Source: an uncultured Bacteroidales bacterium (GTDB taxonomy: Bacteria; Bacteroidota; Bacteroidia; Bacteroidales; UBA932). Taken from it: a stretch of DNA of 64,000 nt. The stretch spans positions 9,989 to 73,988 of the forward strand of contig CAKUTA010000011.1 of assembly GCA_934691625.1 (NCBI GenBank), in the 5' to 3' direction. The notes under the pieces are model-generated. The model saw only the letters and a program-made list of their open reading frames with translations, did no database searches and was not told the origin of the DNA. Position 1 is the first letter of the stretch. Each line of letters opens with the position of its first letter. Position numbers and translations under genes: made by a program. Shown here in pieces: positions 36,217 through 46,004 of the stretch.

Positions 36217-36881
36217 ATGTCCAGATAGAAGAAAGCTGGAAGGAGGCTTTGAAGGACGAGTTCGACAAGCCGTATTTCGCTTCCCTGGTGCAGTATCTGC
36301 ATCGTGAAAAAGCGGAGGGAAAACAGATTTTTCCTCCGGGGAGGGAGATATTCAAGGCATTCGAGCTGACTCCAGTGGATAAGGTCAAGGTCGTGATTCT
36401 CGGCCAGGATCCATATCACGGGTATGGCCAGGCCATGGGACTGTCTTTCTCTGTTCCGGCGGATGTCCCGGCTCCTCCGTCTCTGAAAAATATCTTCAAG
36501 GAGATTGAAACGGATCTCGGGATCTGTATGAGCGGGTGCCCGGATCTGAGAAAATGGGCGGAACAGGGGGTGCTTCTCCTGAACTCTGTGCTGACAGTCC
36601 GTTCCGGTGAGCCTGCATCCCACAGTGCAATCGGGTGGCAGGAATTTACTGATGCCGTGATAAGCTATATTTCAGCTCACTGCAGCGGAGTCGTTTTTCT
36701 GCTTTGGGGTAATTTCGCCAGGAGCAAGAAGGCTCTTATCGACACGTCGAGGCACTATGTGCTGGAGGCGGCGCATCCGTCGCCTCTGGCAAGGGGTGCC
36801 TTTTTCGGCTGCAGGCATTTCTCCAGGACCAATGAAATCCTCCAGGCTGAAGGGAAGACTCCTATAGACTGGCAGCTATAA
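36213..36881 (+). CDS. ung: Uracil-DNA glycosylase
   Basis: A 222-residue family 1 glycosylase with GQDPYHGYGQAMGLSFSV (catalytic Asp, water-activating loop), LLNSVLTVRSGEPASH, LLWGNFARSKK and HPSPLARG (catalytic His, Leu insertion loop). It removes uracil from DNA. Overlaps lon by ATGA, so the two are translationally coupled. Confidence 0.96.
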   Translation: MNVQIEESWKEALKDEFDKPYFASLVQYLHREKAEGKQIFPPGREIFKAFELTPVDKVKVVILGQDPYHGYGQAMGLSFSVPADVPAPPSLKNIFKEIETDLGICMSGCPDLRKWAEQGVLLLNSVLTVRSGEPASHSAIGWQEFTDAVISYISAHCSGVVFLLWGNFARSKKALIDTSRHYVLEAAHPSPLARGAFFGCRHFSRTNEILQAEGKTPIDWQL

Positions 36882-36894
36882 TCATTCTTCAATT

Positions 36895-37362
36895 ATGACA
36901 AAAGCATTGTTTCCAGGGTCTTTCGACCCTTTTACGGCGGGGCATCTGAATATCCTGAAGAGAGCCCTCACCATGTTCGATGAGGTGGTCGTCGCTGTCG
37001 GCATCAATCAGGACAAGCGCGGCTTTTTCGATATGGACCAGCGCATTGACATAATCCGTCAGGCGGTAGCCGGTCTTGACGGGGTGGGTATCATAAAATA
37101 TGACAATCTGACAATAGATACATGTCATGACCTTGGCATAAGGCACATTGTTCGTGGTGTCAGGAATATGATTGATTTCGAGACGGAGCGCTCCATCGCT
37201 GATGCGAACAGGAAGCTTGCTCCTGATGTGGAGACCATCATAATACCTACAGCCCAGGAGTTTGCGCATATATCATCGTCTGCCGTGAGGGATATCCTGA
37301 AGCATCATGGCGATACTTCGCTTTTCCTTCCTGCAGGCGTCGTGCTTCCGGAAGTCCATTAG
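36895..37362 (+). CDS. coaD: Phosphopantetheine adenylyltransferase
   Basis: A 155-residue protein beginning MTKALFPGSFDPFTAGHLNI, with the nucleotidyltransferase (T/H)xGH motif TAGH, RGVRNMIDFE, and HISSSAVRDI near the end. It makes dephospho-CoA from 4'-phosphopantetheine and ATP. Located 13 bases after ung, probably one operon with lon and ung. Confidence 0.95.
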   Translation: MTKALFPGSFDPFTAGHLNILKRALTMFDEVVVAVGINQDKRGFFDMDQRIDIIRQAVAGLDGVGIIKYDNLTIDTCHDLGIRHIVRGVRNMIDFETERSIADANRKLAPDVETIIIPTAQEFAHISSSAVRDILKHHGDTSLFLPAGVVLPEVH

Positions 37363-37366
37363 TGTC

Positions 37367-38911
37367 ATGTGCGATGCTGTAAAATATATTGCGGCTCTTT
37401 TCTGTGCCATGCTGCTGGCAGTCAGGCCGGCGATGGCGCAGGCGCTTGATTATGCCGCTTTCCGTGCCCTGGAGCATAAGCTGGACAGCTATGTGAAGGC
37501 GATAGAACCCCTGGATGTCCATGCTCAGGAGGAAGAGTGCTCGTTCCTTATATCAAGCTGCACGGACTCGCTTGTACGCCAGCATGTTGCCCTGTATCTG
37601 TATTCGCATTACATCGGATCGGAGGTGATGGATGCCGAGGCAGTCGCGATAGATATTGCGGACAAGTGGTTTTTCAGCGGGAAGGTGCGGATGAAAAGCG
37701 ACATTGACCTGATGAACGCGAAGATATATGCGGATTTCAACAGGCAGTCGCTGGTGGGGGAGAGGGCGCCGGAACTGTCATTGAAAGACAGTAAGGAAAA
37801 GGTGATTTCATTGTTTGGCAGTGATTTTCAGGAACATTATTCGGTATTGTACTTTTATGATACAGGGTGTCCTGACTGTCTCGTGCAGACAGTTATGCTC
37901 CGCACATTCCTTGATGCATGGCATCGTCCTATGGATGTGTATGCTGTCTATTCAGGCGCGGACAGCCTGGCGTGGAAAGCATATCGCGAGAAACGTCTGG
38001 GGGTGTCGTCAGCTCAGGTGACGGTACATAATTTATGGGATCCGGAGCTGGAATCTGATTTCCAGAGAAAGTATGGTGTGCTGAAAACGCCGCAGATGTT
38101 TCTTATCGGGAAGGACAATGTTATCCTCGGACGCAGGCTTGATGTCCCGGCACTTGGTCTGATGCTCCGGAACATATATTCCTCTGATGATTACGAGTAT
38201 GGCTCGCAGAAATCAATGGAGATGTTCAGTGGCATATTCTCTTCTTTCGGCGACAGCCTGTGCGTGGCGGATGTCAATGGACTGGCAGACAGGATTTCGG
38301 AGCGTACTGCTGCGAGTCCTGCAGCTTTCAAGGAGTCTATTGGAGATCTGTTCTATTATATCTCCGCGATGCAGGATGGCTGCTATAAGGAGGGAACAAA
38401 ATATCTGGCTGACAAGTATATACTGTCGCGGCCCGATATCTGGGATACGGCAGCTGATTCGCTTAAGGTGGTGGGCTATGCCAGGACGATGTCGGATCTC
38501 CTGTCCAGGGCTATGCCCGGGTCCCGTGTCCCGGATATGCGTGTGCGCGGCGTGATGGCTCATGGCGGAAAGCCATGTCCGGAACCGGATTCGGTGCGGA
38601 GACAGAAGAGCTGGAACCTTGCCGGGCTGCGCCGCGACACTTATGTGATGTTCTATGATGAGAACTGCGGACGCTGCCATGAAAATATAAAGGCGGCAGG
38701 GCAGATGCTCCGGATGGACCGCAGGATGCGTGTGCTTTTCGTAAGGATTCCTGAAGGAGATATGTCCCCGGAAACGCAGCGGCTGCTGGATACATTCGAC
38801 CTGACTGTTCTTCCGTTCATTCTGCGGATTGACGGCAAGGGCACGGTTCAGGAGCGCTATGTCGATTTTACCAGGCTAGCGGGAAATACTTTTGGCAGAG
38901 ACGGAAAATAA
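37367..38911 (+). CDS. Secreted protein with two thioredoxin-like domains, DUF5106 type
   Basis: The likely start is the ATG at 37367 (514 residues), 4 bases after the coaD stop, which gives the signal peptide MCDAVKYIAALFCAMLL ending near AMAQA. An N-terminal helical part (about 20-130) resembles DUF5106. Two thioredoxin-fold segments follow: one with FYDTGCPDCLVQTV (CPDC active site), and one near the C-terminus with FYDENCGRCHENI (CGRC). They may reduce or exchange disulfides in the periplasm, like TlpA/ResA proteins. No partner gene is nearby. Confidence 0.7.
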   Translation: MCDAVKYIAALFCAMLLAVRPAMAQALDYAAFRALEHKLDSYVKAIEPLDVHAQEEECSFLISSCTDSLVRQHVALYLYSHYIGSEVMDAEAVAIDIADKWFFSGKVRMKSDIDLMNAKIYADFNRQSLVGERAPELSLKDSKEKVISLFGSDFQEHYSVLYFYDTGCPDCLVQTVMLRTFLDAWHRPMDVYAVYSGADSLAWKAYREKRLGVSSAQVTVHNLWDPELESDFQRKYGVLKTPQMFLIGKDNVILGRRLDVPALGLMLRNIYSSDDYEYGSQKSMEMFSGIFSSFGDSLCVADVNGLADRISERTAASPAAFKESIGDLFYYISAMQDGCYKEGTKYLADKYILSRPDIWDTAADSLKVVGYARTMSDLLSRAMPGSRVPDMRVRGVMAHGGKPCPEPDSVRRQKSWNLAGLRRDTYVMFYDENCGRCHENIKAAGQMLRMDRRMRVLFVRIPEGDMSPETQRLLDTFDLTVLPFILRIDGKGTVQERYVDFTRLAGNTFGRDGK

Positions 38912-38922
38912 TCCTATCTTTG
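38891..38922 (+). promoter_or_regulatory. Promoter of tRNA-Gln
   Basis: TTTG at 38891-38894, 20 bases, TATCTTTG at 38915-38922. It lies inside the end of the preceding coding region. Confidence 0.75.
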
Positions 38923-38933
38923 CCGAGTTGAAT

Positions 38934-39004
38934 TGAGGTATGGTGTAATGGCAGCACAAGTGATTTTGGTTCACTTAGTCCACGTTCGAATCGTGGTATC
39001 TCAA
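38934..39004 (+). tRNA. tRNA-Gln (anticodon TTG)
   Basis: A 71-nt cloverleaf: acceptor TGAGGTA/TATCTCA (one G-T pair), anticodon stem AGTGA/TCACT with loop TTTTGGT (anticodon TTG), T arm CCACG-TTCGAAT-CGTGG, discriminator A. CCA is not encoded. Confidence 0.95.
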
Positions 39005-39028
39005 CTGGACGGAAGTCCGGACAGCATG

Positions 39029-39062
39029 AACCCTGGAAGTCCTTTGCCAGACTTTCAGGGTT
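39029..39062 (+). terminator. Terminator of tRNA-Gln
   Basis: AACCCTGGAAGTC and GACTTTCAGGGTT pair over 13 positions with one G-U. The T-rich TTTGTTATTT follows. Confidence 0.8.
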
Positions 39063-39095
39063 TGTTATTTAAATTATTATCTGAAGGTTACTTGT

Positions 39096-39135
39096 CTCAA
39101 AACAACTTTTCAATCATTTCAGAACAGCTTCTTAA
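39096..39135. repeat. Inverted copy of the 33.6-kb element arm
   Basis: Matches the reverse complement of 33609-33647 at about 38 of 40 positions (one extra A, one substitution). An ATCTGAAG just upstream (39079-39086) also occurs in the other element. It lies directly before the GH28-like gene and includes its leader. Confidence 0.75.
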
Positions 39136-39145
39136 ATTGAATGAT

Positions 39146-40462
39146 ATGATCAGAAAGCCTGGAATGCTGCTTATGGCAATGCTGCTGGCGGCTGGATGCT
39201 GCCAGCATTCCAATACATTGAAAATAACCGATATGGGCGCGAAAGGAGACGTCGTCATGGACAATGCTGAAGTGATAAATGCCGCACTGGACAGCTGTTT
39301 CCGTCTTGGCGGCGGCACTGTGGTCGTCCCGCCTGGCAGGTTCATGAGCAGTACCATATATCTGAAGCCAGGCGTGGCGCTGGAGCTTATGCCAGGTGCG
39401 GAGCTTGTCGCCAGCCAGAACATTGATGCCTACGGGCATTATGTCACAGACAGTGACATGTCGCGCTATGATTCGGGCAACGGTACTGCGAATGAGAACT
39501 GTGCCGCCGATACGATCTGGACGAAGGCCTTGATAATCGCCAGGCATGCTGACGGTGCTTCGTTGAGGGGTGCAGGAAAGATTGACGGCGGTCACTTGGT
39601 CAATCCTCTTGGAGAGGAGGGAATGCGCGGGCCTCATGCCGTGCTGGTTGCGGAAACGGATGGTTTCACCATGTCGGACATCAGCATTGACCGTGCCTCC
39701 AACTATGCGGTGCTTGGCTATGAACTGAAGAATTGCCGTTTCCACGGGCTGATGGTCACGCAGGGCTGGGACGGTATCCATATCCGCGGCGGAGAGGATA
39801 TTATCATTGACAGCTGCTGCTTCTCTACAGGCGATGACTGCATTGCGGGCGGACGATGGAGAAACATGGAGATAAGAGGCTGCTCGTTCAATTCTTCCTG
39901 CAACGGCATCCGCATGATAATGCCTTCTGACAATGTCGATGTCTCAGGGTGCAGCTTCAATGGCCCGGGACGTTATCCGCACAGGACCGGCTCTGACAAA
40001 GGTGGCAATATGCTCTATGCTGTCAATATCGAACCTGGCGCATGGGGAGATGCTCCCGGTACTGTCTCAGGAATTCATATCAGTAACTGCACTGCGGACA
40101 ATGTCATGGCTCCGTTCAGCATGACGCTGCAGGATGACAACCATTGCACAGAAGTCTCGATTGACGGATATGAGGCTTCGGACTGCTGGGGCATGGCGCT
40201 GTCCGTGAAGAGCTGGACATCCGCAGCCACTGATACTGTCCGCATCTCCAATTCCTCGTTCTCGTTCATCGGTATCCCTGATGACAGCCTGAGTGAAAAG
40301 ATATTGTCAATGCCTTTCGACAAATGGCCATATTTCCCGTCCTACGGGGCATATTTCCGCAATGTCGGCTCTGTCATCCTGGATAATGTGTCATTCACCA
40401 CAATCGGCCCCGACACCCGTCCAGATGTCTATACGGACAATGTGCGCTCACTCGTGCGCTGA
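39146..40462 (+). CDS. GH28-like parallel beta-helix lipoprotein
   Basis: A 438-residue protein starting at the ATG at 39146, with lipobox AAGC (Cys18). The right-handed beta-helix repeats (GGTVVVPPGRFMSSTIYLKPGV, IRGGEDIIIDSCCFS) and GDDCIA match glycoside hydrolase family 28 (polygalacturonases). Two catalytic motifs look altered: NTDG is replaced by GWDGIHI and the GHG motif by FNSSCNG. So activity may be lost or changed. It stands alone downstream of tRNA-Gln and far from the other glycan genes. Pectin or rhamnogalacturonan hydrolysis is only a guess. Confidence 0.75.
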   Translation: MIRKPGMLLMAMLLAAGCCQHSNTLKITDMGAKGDVVMDNAEVINAALDSCFRLGGGTVVVPPGRFMSSTIYLKPGVALELMPGAELVASQNIDAYGHYVTDSDMSRYDSGNGTANENCAADTIWTKALIIARHADGASLRGAGKIDGGHLVNPLGEEGMRGPHAVLVAETDGFTMSDISIDRASNYAVLGYELKNCRFHGLMVTQGWDGIHIRGGEDIIIDSCCFSTGDDCIAGGRWRNMEIRGCSFNSSCNGIRMIMPSDNVDVSGCSFNGPGRYPHRTGSDKGGNMLYAVNIEPGAWGDAPGTVSGIHISNCTADNVMAPFSMTLQDDNHCTEVSIDGYEASDCWGMALSVKSWTSAATDTVRISNSSFSFIGIPDDSLSEKILSMPFDKWPYFPSYGAYFRNVGSVILDNVSFTTIGPDTRPDVYTDNVRSLVR

Positions 40463-41025
40463 CTTCACTGCTTGCACCTTGCTTTCTCCTCTGGTGGCCC
40501 TATCCCTTATCATCCGATTATTATTGCCCCTCCAGGATTTGAGAAAACTGTGTATATTGCTGGAACTTAAATGGTTAGCGAAAAGTACAGATGCCAAGAC
40601 CTATGAAAAAATGGTGGTCTTGGCATTTCAGAAAACCCGGTGCGGCATTGTAATATATTGATAATTAATGTAGTATGTGAATGTTCTTAGTTTGACACCA
40701 TGCCCGGAGGATCATTTATTCTATAGGAAATCCATTACAGAGTAAAAGAGAATGGCCACAGATTCAGTCTCGGAAGGATGATTTCAGACTTGCAGAAACT
40801 CATGTGCGGGCTATTATTCTTCAAACCCGCCATCCGCCCTTTTCACCACGCGCTGCTATATCTTCAGGCAAGGAGCTTCTTTTCTGTTAGTGGAACATTA
40901 TTGTCTGTTAATCAGCTGTTTATCTATTTTTCTGCTCCATAATCTGCGGAGTAGAGAAGTAGACAATACTCTATTAGTCAATGTTTTACATTCCACGCAA
41001 AACCCTCCTTTTAACTGCATAAAAA
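40463..41025. other. Gene-free stretch between the GH28-like gene and infB
   Basis: No complete gene found. It holds a hairpin at 40591-40626 (ATGCCAAGACC / GGTCTTGGCAT) and, on the minus strand near 40840-40895, a short open tail that reads LPEDIAARGEKGGWRV before a stop. This might be the remnant of a lost gene. No promoter consensus seen. Confidence 0.4.
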
Positions 41026-41060
41026 ATTCCGGATGCAGGAATTGCCCATGCATCCGGAAT
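41026..41060 (-). terminator. Intrinsic terminator of the rimP-nusA-infB operon
   Basis: ATTCCGGATGCA and TGCATCCGGAAT pair perfectly over 12 bp. On the minus strand the hairpin is followed by TTTTTTAT. Confidence 0.9.
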
Positions 41061-41080
41061 CATTAATATTGCAGCTGCTT

Positions 41081-44077
41081 TTACAGCGTTCTCTTGATTT
41101 CCACAATCTGGAATGCCTCGATTATATCGCCAGGCTTGATATCATTGTACTTGTCGATACCGATGCCGCACTCCATGCCTGCAAGAACCTCCTTGGCGTC
41201 GTCCTTGCCTCGTTTCAGGGATGACAGCTCACCGGTGTAGACCACGATGCCGTCACGGATTAGGCGCACCTTGCTCTTCGCAAGCATCTTGCCGTCCTTG
41301 ATAAGGCATCCTGCGATAGTGCCGACCTTGGAGATGTGGAAAGTCTGCTTGACCTCGGCGGTGGCAGTAACCTCCTCTTTCTTCTCCGGCTCCAGCATAC
41401 CTTCAATACCGTCTGTAACTTCATTGATGGCATCGTAGATGATGGAGTAGAGTCGGATTTCGATACCCTCTTTCTCTGCGAGGTTTCTTGCGTCAGCCGA
41501 AGGACGCACCTGGAATCCGATGATAATCGCATCTGAAGCCGTTGCCAGCATGACATCTGATTCTGAGATTGCACCTACAGACTTGTGTATGACATTGACA
41601 CGTACCTCTTCTGTGGAGAGCTTGATCAATGAGTCTGACAGTGCCTCTACTGAACCGTCCACGTCACCCTTGACGATGATATTGAGCTCCTTGAAGTTTC
41701 CGATAGCGATACGGCGGCCGATTTCCTCGAGGGTCATGTGCTTCTGGGTCTTGATGCCCTGGATACGGATAAGCTGCTCACGTTTGTTGGCGATGGCCTT
41801 GGCCTCCTTCTCGTCGTTCATGATATTGAACTTGTCGCCGGCGCTAGGTGCACCGTTCAGACCGAGAATTGATACAGGGGTTGAAGGACCAGCCTCGTCC
41901 ACCTTCTGGCCGCGCTCGTTGAACATGGCCTTTACGCGGCCGTAGTAGCATCCGCTGAGCATCATGTCTCCGGTGTGGACTGTTCCGTCCTGTACAAGGA
42001 TAGTCGCGAGGTAGCCACGTCCCTTGTCAAGCGAAGACTCTATGACAGTGCCGACACCGAGCTTCTTAGGATTTGCTTTCAGGTCCATGAGGTCTGTCTC
42101 GAGGAGCACCTTCTCCAGGAGCTTGTCCACATTAAGGCCTTTCTTTGCTGAAATTTCCTGGCACTGGTATTTTCCTCCCCAGTCCTCTACCAGGATGTTC
42201 ATCTGTGCCAGCTGCTGGCGGATTTTCTCCGGCTGAGCACCCGGCTTATCGATCTTGTTTATGGCAAATACCATAGGGACACCTGCAGCCTGTGCATGGT
42301 TGATGGCCTCGACAGTCTGTGGCATCACTGCATCATCGGCAGCGATGATGATGATGGCAAGGTCGGTAAGCTGGGCACCACGTGCACGCATCGCGGTGAA
42401 AGCCTCGTGACCAGGAGTATCAAGGAAAGTGATCCTCCTGCCATCGTGAAGCACCACGTTGTATGCTCCGATGTGCTGCGTGATACCTCCTGCCTCGCCG
42501 GCAATCACATTGGTCTGCCTGATATAGTCCAGGAGCGATGTCTTACCATGATCGACGTGTCCCATCACAGTGATGATAGGCGGACGTGTGACGAGGTCAG
42601 CCTCATTCTCAGGCTCATCGTTCTCCTGATTGATTTCATTCTGAAGATCTGCAGTCACGAACTCTACCTTGTATCCGAATTCCTCCGCAACAAGCACCAA
42701 CGCCTCAGCATCAAGTCTCTGGTTGATGGACACCATGAGACCCAGGCTGAAGCATGCCTCGATAACCTTGTTTACCGGGGTGTTGTTCATGAGGGTGGCG
42801 AGGTCATTGACAGTGACGAACTCCGTCACCTTGAGAATCTTCTTCTCAGCGGCCTCCTGAGCCATCTCCTCCTGGAGCTTCTGCGAAGCGAGCTCCCTCT
42901 TCTCCTTTCTGTGCTTTGCACCGAAGTTGTTCTTGGACTTGCTGTCATTCATCCTGGCGTAGGTCTCCTTGACCTGCTTCTGGATTTCCTTCTGCATCTC
43001 CTCCTGCTCAGCCTCGGTCATGGCAGGCTTGAAACGGTCATTGTTGCGGTCCTTGCGGCGGCTCTTTCCTCCGCCCTGCTGTTGGCCGTTGCCTTGACGG
43101 AAATCCTTCTTCCCGTTCTGGCCTCCATTGCCGCCATTATTGTTTCCGCCATTACCGTTGCCCTGACGGTTCTTCTTGCTGTCCTTGCGGCTGTCGTCGC
43201 TGTCTATCTTATTGACATCGACCTTCTGGCTTCCACCCTTGGCAATGCGCTCTCTTTTCTTGTTCTTCTTTGGCTCGAACTGGGAAAGATCCACCTTGCC
43301 TACAATCTTGAGCCCGCCTGTGCTTGCAGGGGAATCCTCCTCCTCTGTGCTGGACGCAGCTTTCTGAAGCTTATGCTCAGCCTTGAGCTTGGCCTTGTCC
43401 ACCTTAGGATTGAACTCCTTGACGGTGCGGTCACTCTTCTTTATGTCCGACTTCTTGGCAATGCCAGGATGAGCCTCGTCCGCAGGGGTTTGTACGGAAT
43501 TCTCTTCCTGTTTTACTTCATTTTCTGCCACATTGGCGGCAACAGCTGGAGCTGCCTCCGGTTCGGACACTATGACCGGTTCCTCTTTTTCAGCAGGTTC
43601 CGTCTCCTTGACTTCCGGAGCGGCAGCTGGCGCCGGCTCCTGTTCCTGGGCAGGGACAGACGGTTCAGGTTCTGCAGCTTTAACCGGAGCTTCTTCAGGC
43701 TTCACCTTCTTTACTTCCGGCACAATGTCCTTTGCCGACTCCTCAGGAGGAACGGCAGCCTCTCCCGACTTGCTGAATGCACTGCCGGCAGCGCCGCGGA
43801 TAATCACGGTGCCGCTTGCAGGCTCATCTTCATCATCATCCTTCTTCTTGGTGCCTTTCTCTATGATTTCCTTTATCTTTATCTGGACGCGCTCAGAATC
43901 CTCCTTGGCCTTGGCGTCTCCGCCGAAAGCCTTCTCCAGATCCGGGATATAGTCCTCGGATACTTTCGCATTTGGATTCATCTCCACATTGGCACCTTTT
44001 CCGTTAAGAAAATCCACCAGTGTCTGAAGTCCGATATTGAACTGCCTTGTTAGCTTGTTTAGTCTGATTTCTGCCAT
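41081..44077 (-). CDS. infB: Translation initiation factor IF-2
   Basis: A 998-residue protein. The N-terminal IF2_N helical domain is followed by a long low-complexity linker rich in Ala, Glu, Pro, Gln, Asn and Gly (about 70-400), a second IF2_N ([25 protein letters not shown]), then the GTPase with [23 protein letters not shown] and NKIDKP, and domains II-IV. It brings initiator tRNA to the 30S subunit. Last gene of the operon. Confidence 0.97.
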   Translation of the reverse strand: MAEIRLNKLTRQFNIGLQTLVDFLNGKGANVEMNPNAKVSEDYIPDLEKAFGGDAKAKEDSERVQIKIKEIIEKGTKKKDDDEDEPASGTVIIRGAAGSAFSKSGEAAVPPEESAKDIVPEVKKVKPEEAPVKAAEPEPSVPAQEQEPAPAAAPEVKETEPAEKEEPVIVSEPEAAPAVAANVAENEVKQEENSVQTPADEAHPGIAKKSDIKKSDRTVKEFNPKVDKAKLKAEHKLQKAASSTEEEDSPASTGGLKIVGKVDLSQFEPKKNKKRERIAKGGSQKVDVNKIDSDDSRKDSKKNRQGNGNGGNNNGGNGGQNGKKDFRQGNGQQQGGGKSRRKDRNNDRFKPAMTEAEQEEMQKEIQKQVKETYARMNDSKSKNNFGAKHRKEKRELASQKLQEEMAQEAAEKKILKVTEFVTVNDLATLMNNTPVNKVIEACFSLGLMVSINQRLDAEALVLVAEEFGYKVEFVTADLQNEINQENDEPENEADLVTRPPIITVMGHVDHGKTSLLDYIRQTNVIAGEAGGITQHIGAYNVVLHDGRRITFLDTPGHEAFTAMRARGAQLTDLAIIIIAADDAVMPQTVEAINHAQAAGVPMVFAINKIDKPGAQPEKIRQQLAQMNILVEDWGGKYQCQEISAKKGLNVDKLLEKVLLETDLMDLKANPKKLGVGTVIESSLDKGRGYLATILVQDGTVHTGDMMLSGCYYGRVKAMFNERGQKVDEAGPSTPVSILGLNGAPSAGDKFNIMNDEKEAKAIANKREQLIRIQGIKTQKHMTLEEIGRRIAIGNFKELNIIVKGDVDGSVEALSDSLIKLSTEEVRVNVIHKSVGAISESDVMLATASDAIIIGFQVRPSADARNLAEKEGIEIRLYSIIYDAINEVTDGIEGMLEPEKKEEVTATAEVKQTFHISKVGTIAGCLIKDGKMLAKSKVRLIRDGIVVYTGELSSLKRGKDDAKEVLAGMECGIGIDKYNDIKPGDIIEAFQIVEIKRTL

Positions 44078-44117
44078 AAAACCCCTTTAAAAAATTAATA
44101 ATCAAATATGGACCGTT

Positions 44118-45395
44118 CTACTGCTGGTCCTCGTCCTCGAATTCTGCGCGGAGAATCTTCACGACTTCATCAACTGTCTCGTCTTCGAGGTCGGCACGCT
44201 TGGCGATATCTGCGGGATCAAGCGCAAGCACGCTCTTCGCGGTGTCGCACCCGATTGACTGAAGCCTTTCGATGACCCATGGATCGATCTCATTGCTGAA
44301 CTCGCTGAGAAGTACATCCTCCTCGTCTCCCTCTTCCTCGCCATCTTCTTTCGGCATCTCTCTCCATACTTCGATCTCACGTCCTACGAGCATTCCTGCA
44401 AGCTTGATGTTGCAGCCGCCCTTGCCGATACCTTTCTTGACCTCTTCAGGAAGCATGAATACCTTGATCTTGTCGTTCTCGTCTGTACCCATGTCGATGG
44501 AAGATATCTTTGCCGGGTTGAGCGCCCTCTGGATAAGGAGCTGTGTGTTGCTTGTCCACTGCAGGACATCGATGTTCTCGTTCCTGAGCTCGCGGACAAT
44601 GCCGATGATACGTGAGCCCTTGACACCGATGCAGGCTCCGATAGGATCAATCCTGTCATCGTATGATTCCACCGCGACTTTCGCCCTCTCGCCAGGAATC
44701 CTGACGACCTTCTTGATGGTGATAAGACCATCGAAGATCTCCGGAACCTCCTGCTCGAAAAGCTTCTTGAGGAACTCATCGGAAGTCCTGGAAAGGACAA
44801 TATATGGAGTCGTATTGTTCTTCATCTCCACGCTCTTGATGATAGCGCGGACGGTGTCATTCTTCTTGAAATGCTCTCCCGGAATCTGCTCGCTCTTAGG
44901 TAGCCTGAGCTCATTGCCGTCCTCATCGAGGATAAGCACCTCCTTCGACCATGTCTGGTAAACCTCTCCGGTGAAGATCTCCCCGATCTTGTCGGTATAT
45001 TTATTATAGAGGTTCGCCTTCTCGATATCCATGATGCGCCCCTGAAGGTTCTGGCGGATATTGAGGATGCCTCGTCTTCCGAAATCCTTGAGCTCGACCT
45101 TTCTGGTGAATGTCTCCCCAAGCTCGTAGTCATCTCCGTTCTTGTTGACTTCGTCAATGGAAATCTGAGTGTTAGGGTTCTCGACGTTCTCCACGACTTC
45201 AAGGTTCTGGTAGATCTCGCAGTCTCCCTTGTCCACATTGATGATGACATCGAAATTGTCTGCGGAACCGAAAGTCTTGGTAAGCTGTGTCATGAAAACA
45301 TCCTTGAGCACACCCATCATTACCGGGCGGTCAATATGCTTTTCGTCCTTGAAAAGCGCAAACGCGGTTTTGAGGTCGATTTTTTCTGAATCCAT
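44118..45395 (-). CDS. nusA: Transcription termination/antitermination factor NusA
   Basis: A 425-residue protein: N-terminal RNA-polymerase-binding domain (1-130), S1 domain (GEIFTGEVYQTWSKEVLILDEDG), KH1 (DPIGACIGVKGSRIIGI) and KH2 (GIGKGGCNIKLAGMLVGREIEVW), and an acidic C-terminal tail with one helix-hairpin-helix-like repeat (LQSIGCDTAKSVLALD). Acts in pausing, termination and antitermination. It lies between rimP and infB, the conserved order. A terminator in the operon leader suggests autoregulation. Confidence 0.96.
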   Translation of the reverse strand: MDSEKIDLKTAFALFKDEKHIDRPVMMGVLKDVFMTQLTKTFGSADNFDVIINVDKGDCEIYQNLEVVENVENPNTQISIDEVNKNGDDYELGETFTRKVELKDFGRRGILNIRQNLQGRIMDIEKANLYNKYTDKIGEIFTGEVYQTWSKEVLILDEDGNELRLPKSEQIPGEHFKKNDTVRAIIKSVEMKNNTTPYIVLSRTSDEFLKKLFEQEVPEIFDGLITIKKVVRIPGERAKVAVESYDDRIDPIGACIGVKGSRIIGIVRELRNENIDVLQWTSNTQLLIQRALNPAKISSIDMGTDENDKIKVFMLPEEVKKGIGKGGCNIKLAGMLVGREIEVWREMPKEDGEEEGDEEDVLLSEFSNEIDPWVIERLQSIGCDTAKSVLALDPADIAKRADLEDETVDEVVKILRAEFEDEDQQ

Positions 45396-45414
45396 AATGT
45401 TATCTTAATTATAA

Positions 45415-45882
45415 TTATTCGAAATCAATGTGCGGCATCACAGAATTGACATCGCCATAGGCGAAAGTCTCATCATGCCTTACCAGCTCCTTCTTTTTCT
45501 TCCCCGGGACAGCCTCCTTTACCTCGAATGAGACCGTGAATCCGTTCTCGTCAGCTGATTCCATCATTCCTGTAATCTTTCTTCCATCTCTGGTGCGCAC
45601 AGTCACGGCGGAGCCTATGGCCTTGATATATTGCTTCGTTATCTTGAACGGCTGATCCAGCCCGGCAGATGTCACTGTCAGTGAATAGTCCTCGCTGTCC
45701 TGGTCAAACACCGCAAGAAAGGCGTCGTTTACGGCTACACAGTCGTCCATGTCCACGGTGCCGTTCTCAGATTCGATGGCGATGACAATGTCGTTGTCAG
45801 GGCTGACCGTAACATCGGTGATGAAGCAGCCCCGTGACTCCACGGGCTTCGTCATTTCCTGGTATATCAATGTCTTGTCCAT
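45415..45882 (-). CDS. rimP: Ribosome maturation factor RimP
   Basis: A 155-residue protein starting at the ATG at 45882. It contains the RimP N-terminal domain (DMDDCVAVNDAFLAVFDQDSEDYSLTVTSAGLDQPF) and the C-terminal beta barrel (GSAVTVRTRDGRKITG). It is needed for 30S subunit maturation. First gene of rimP-nusA-infB; 19 bases separate it from nusA. Confidence 0.93.
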   Translation of the reverse strand: MDKTLIYQEMTKPVESRGCFITDVTVSPDNDIVIAIESENGTVDMDDCVAVNDAFLAVFDQDSEDYSLTVTSAGLDQPFKITKQYIKAIGSAVTVRTRDGRKITGMMESADENGFTVSFEVKEAVPGKKKKELVRHDETFAYGDVNSVMPHIDFE

Positions 45883-45958
45883 AGTCAAATTGTTCGTTTC
45901 CGCACTTCTCTACCATTTGCTCACGATGCCGCTGCAGGAAAGGTCAATGCCGGATTTA

Positions 45959-45992
45959 TAAAAAAGATAGGAGACGCGCCCGTCCCCTATCT
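45959..45992 (-). terminator. Intrinsic terminator in the rimP-nusA-infB leader
   Basis: On the minus strand AGATAGGGGAC, a 6-nt loop, and GTCTCCTATCT form a stem of 7+3 pairs with one mismatch, followed by TTTTTT. No leftward gene ends here; the hairpin lies between the predicted promoter (46012-46005) and rimP, so it would stop transcripts at about 40 nt unless it is overcome. Confidence 0.8.
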
Positions 45993-46004
45993 CAACTCAC
46001 GGTG

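Noticed and set aside
42296..44053. Long plus-strand reading frame of 585 codons opposite infB
   Set aside because: It mirrors the codon bias of infB on the other strand, is Leu/Arg-rich without domains, and infB is certain.
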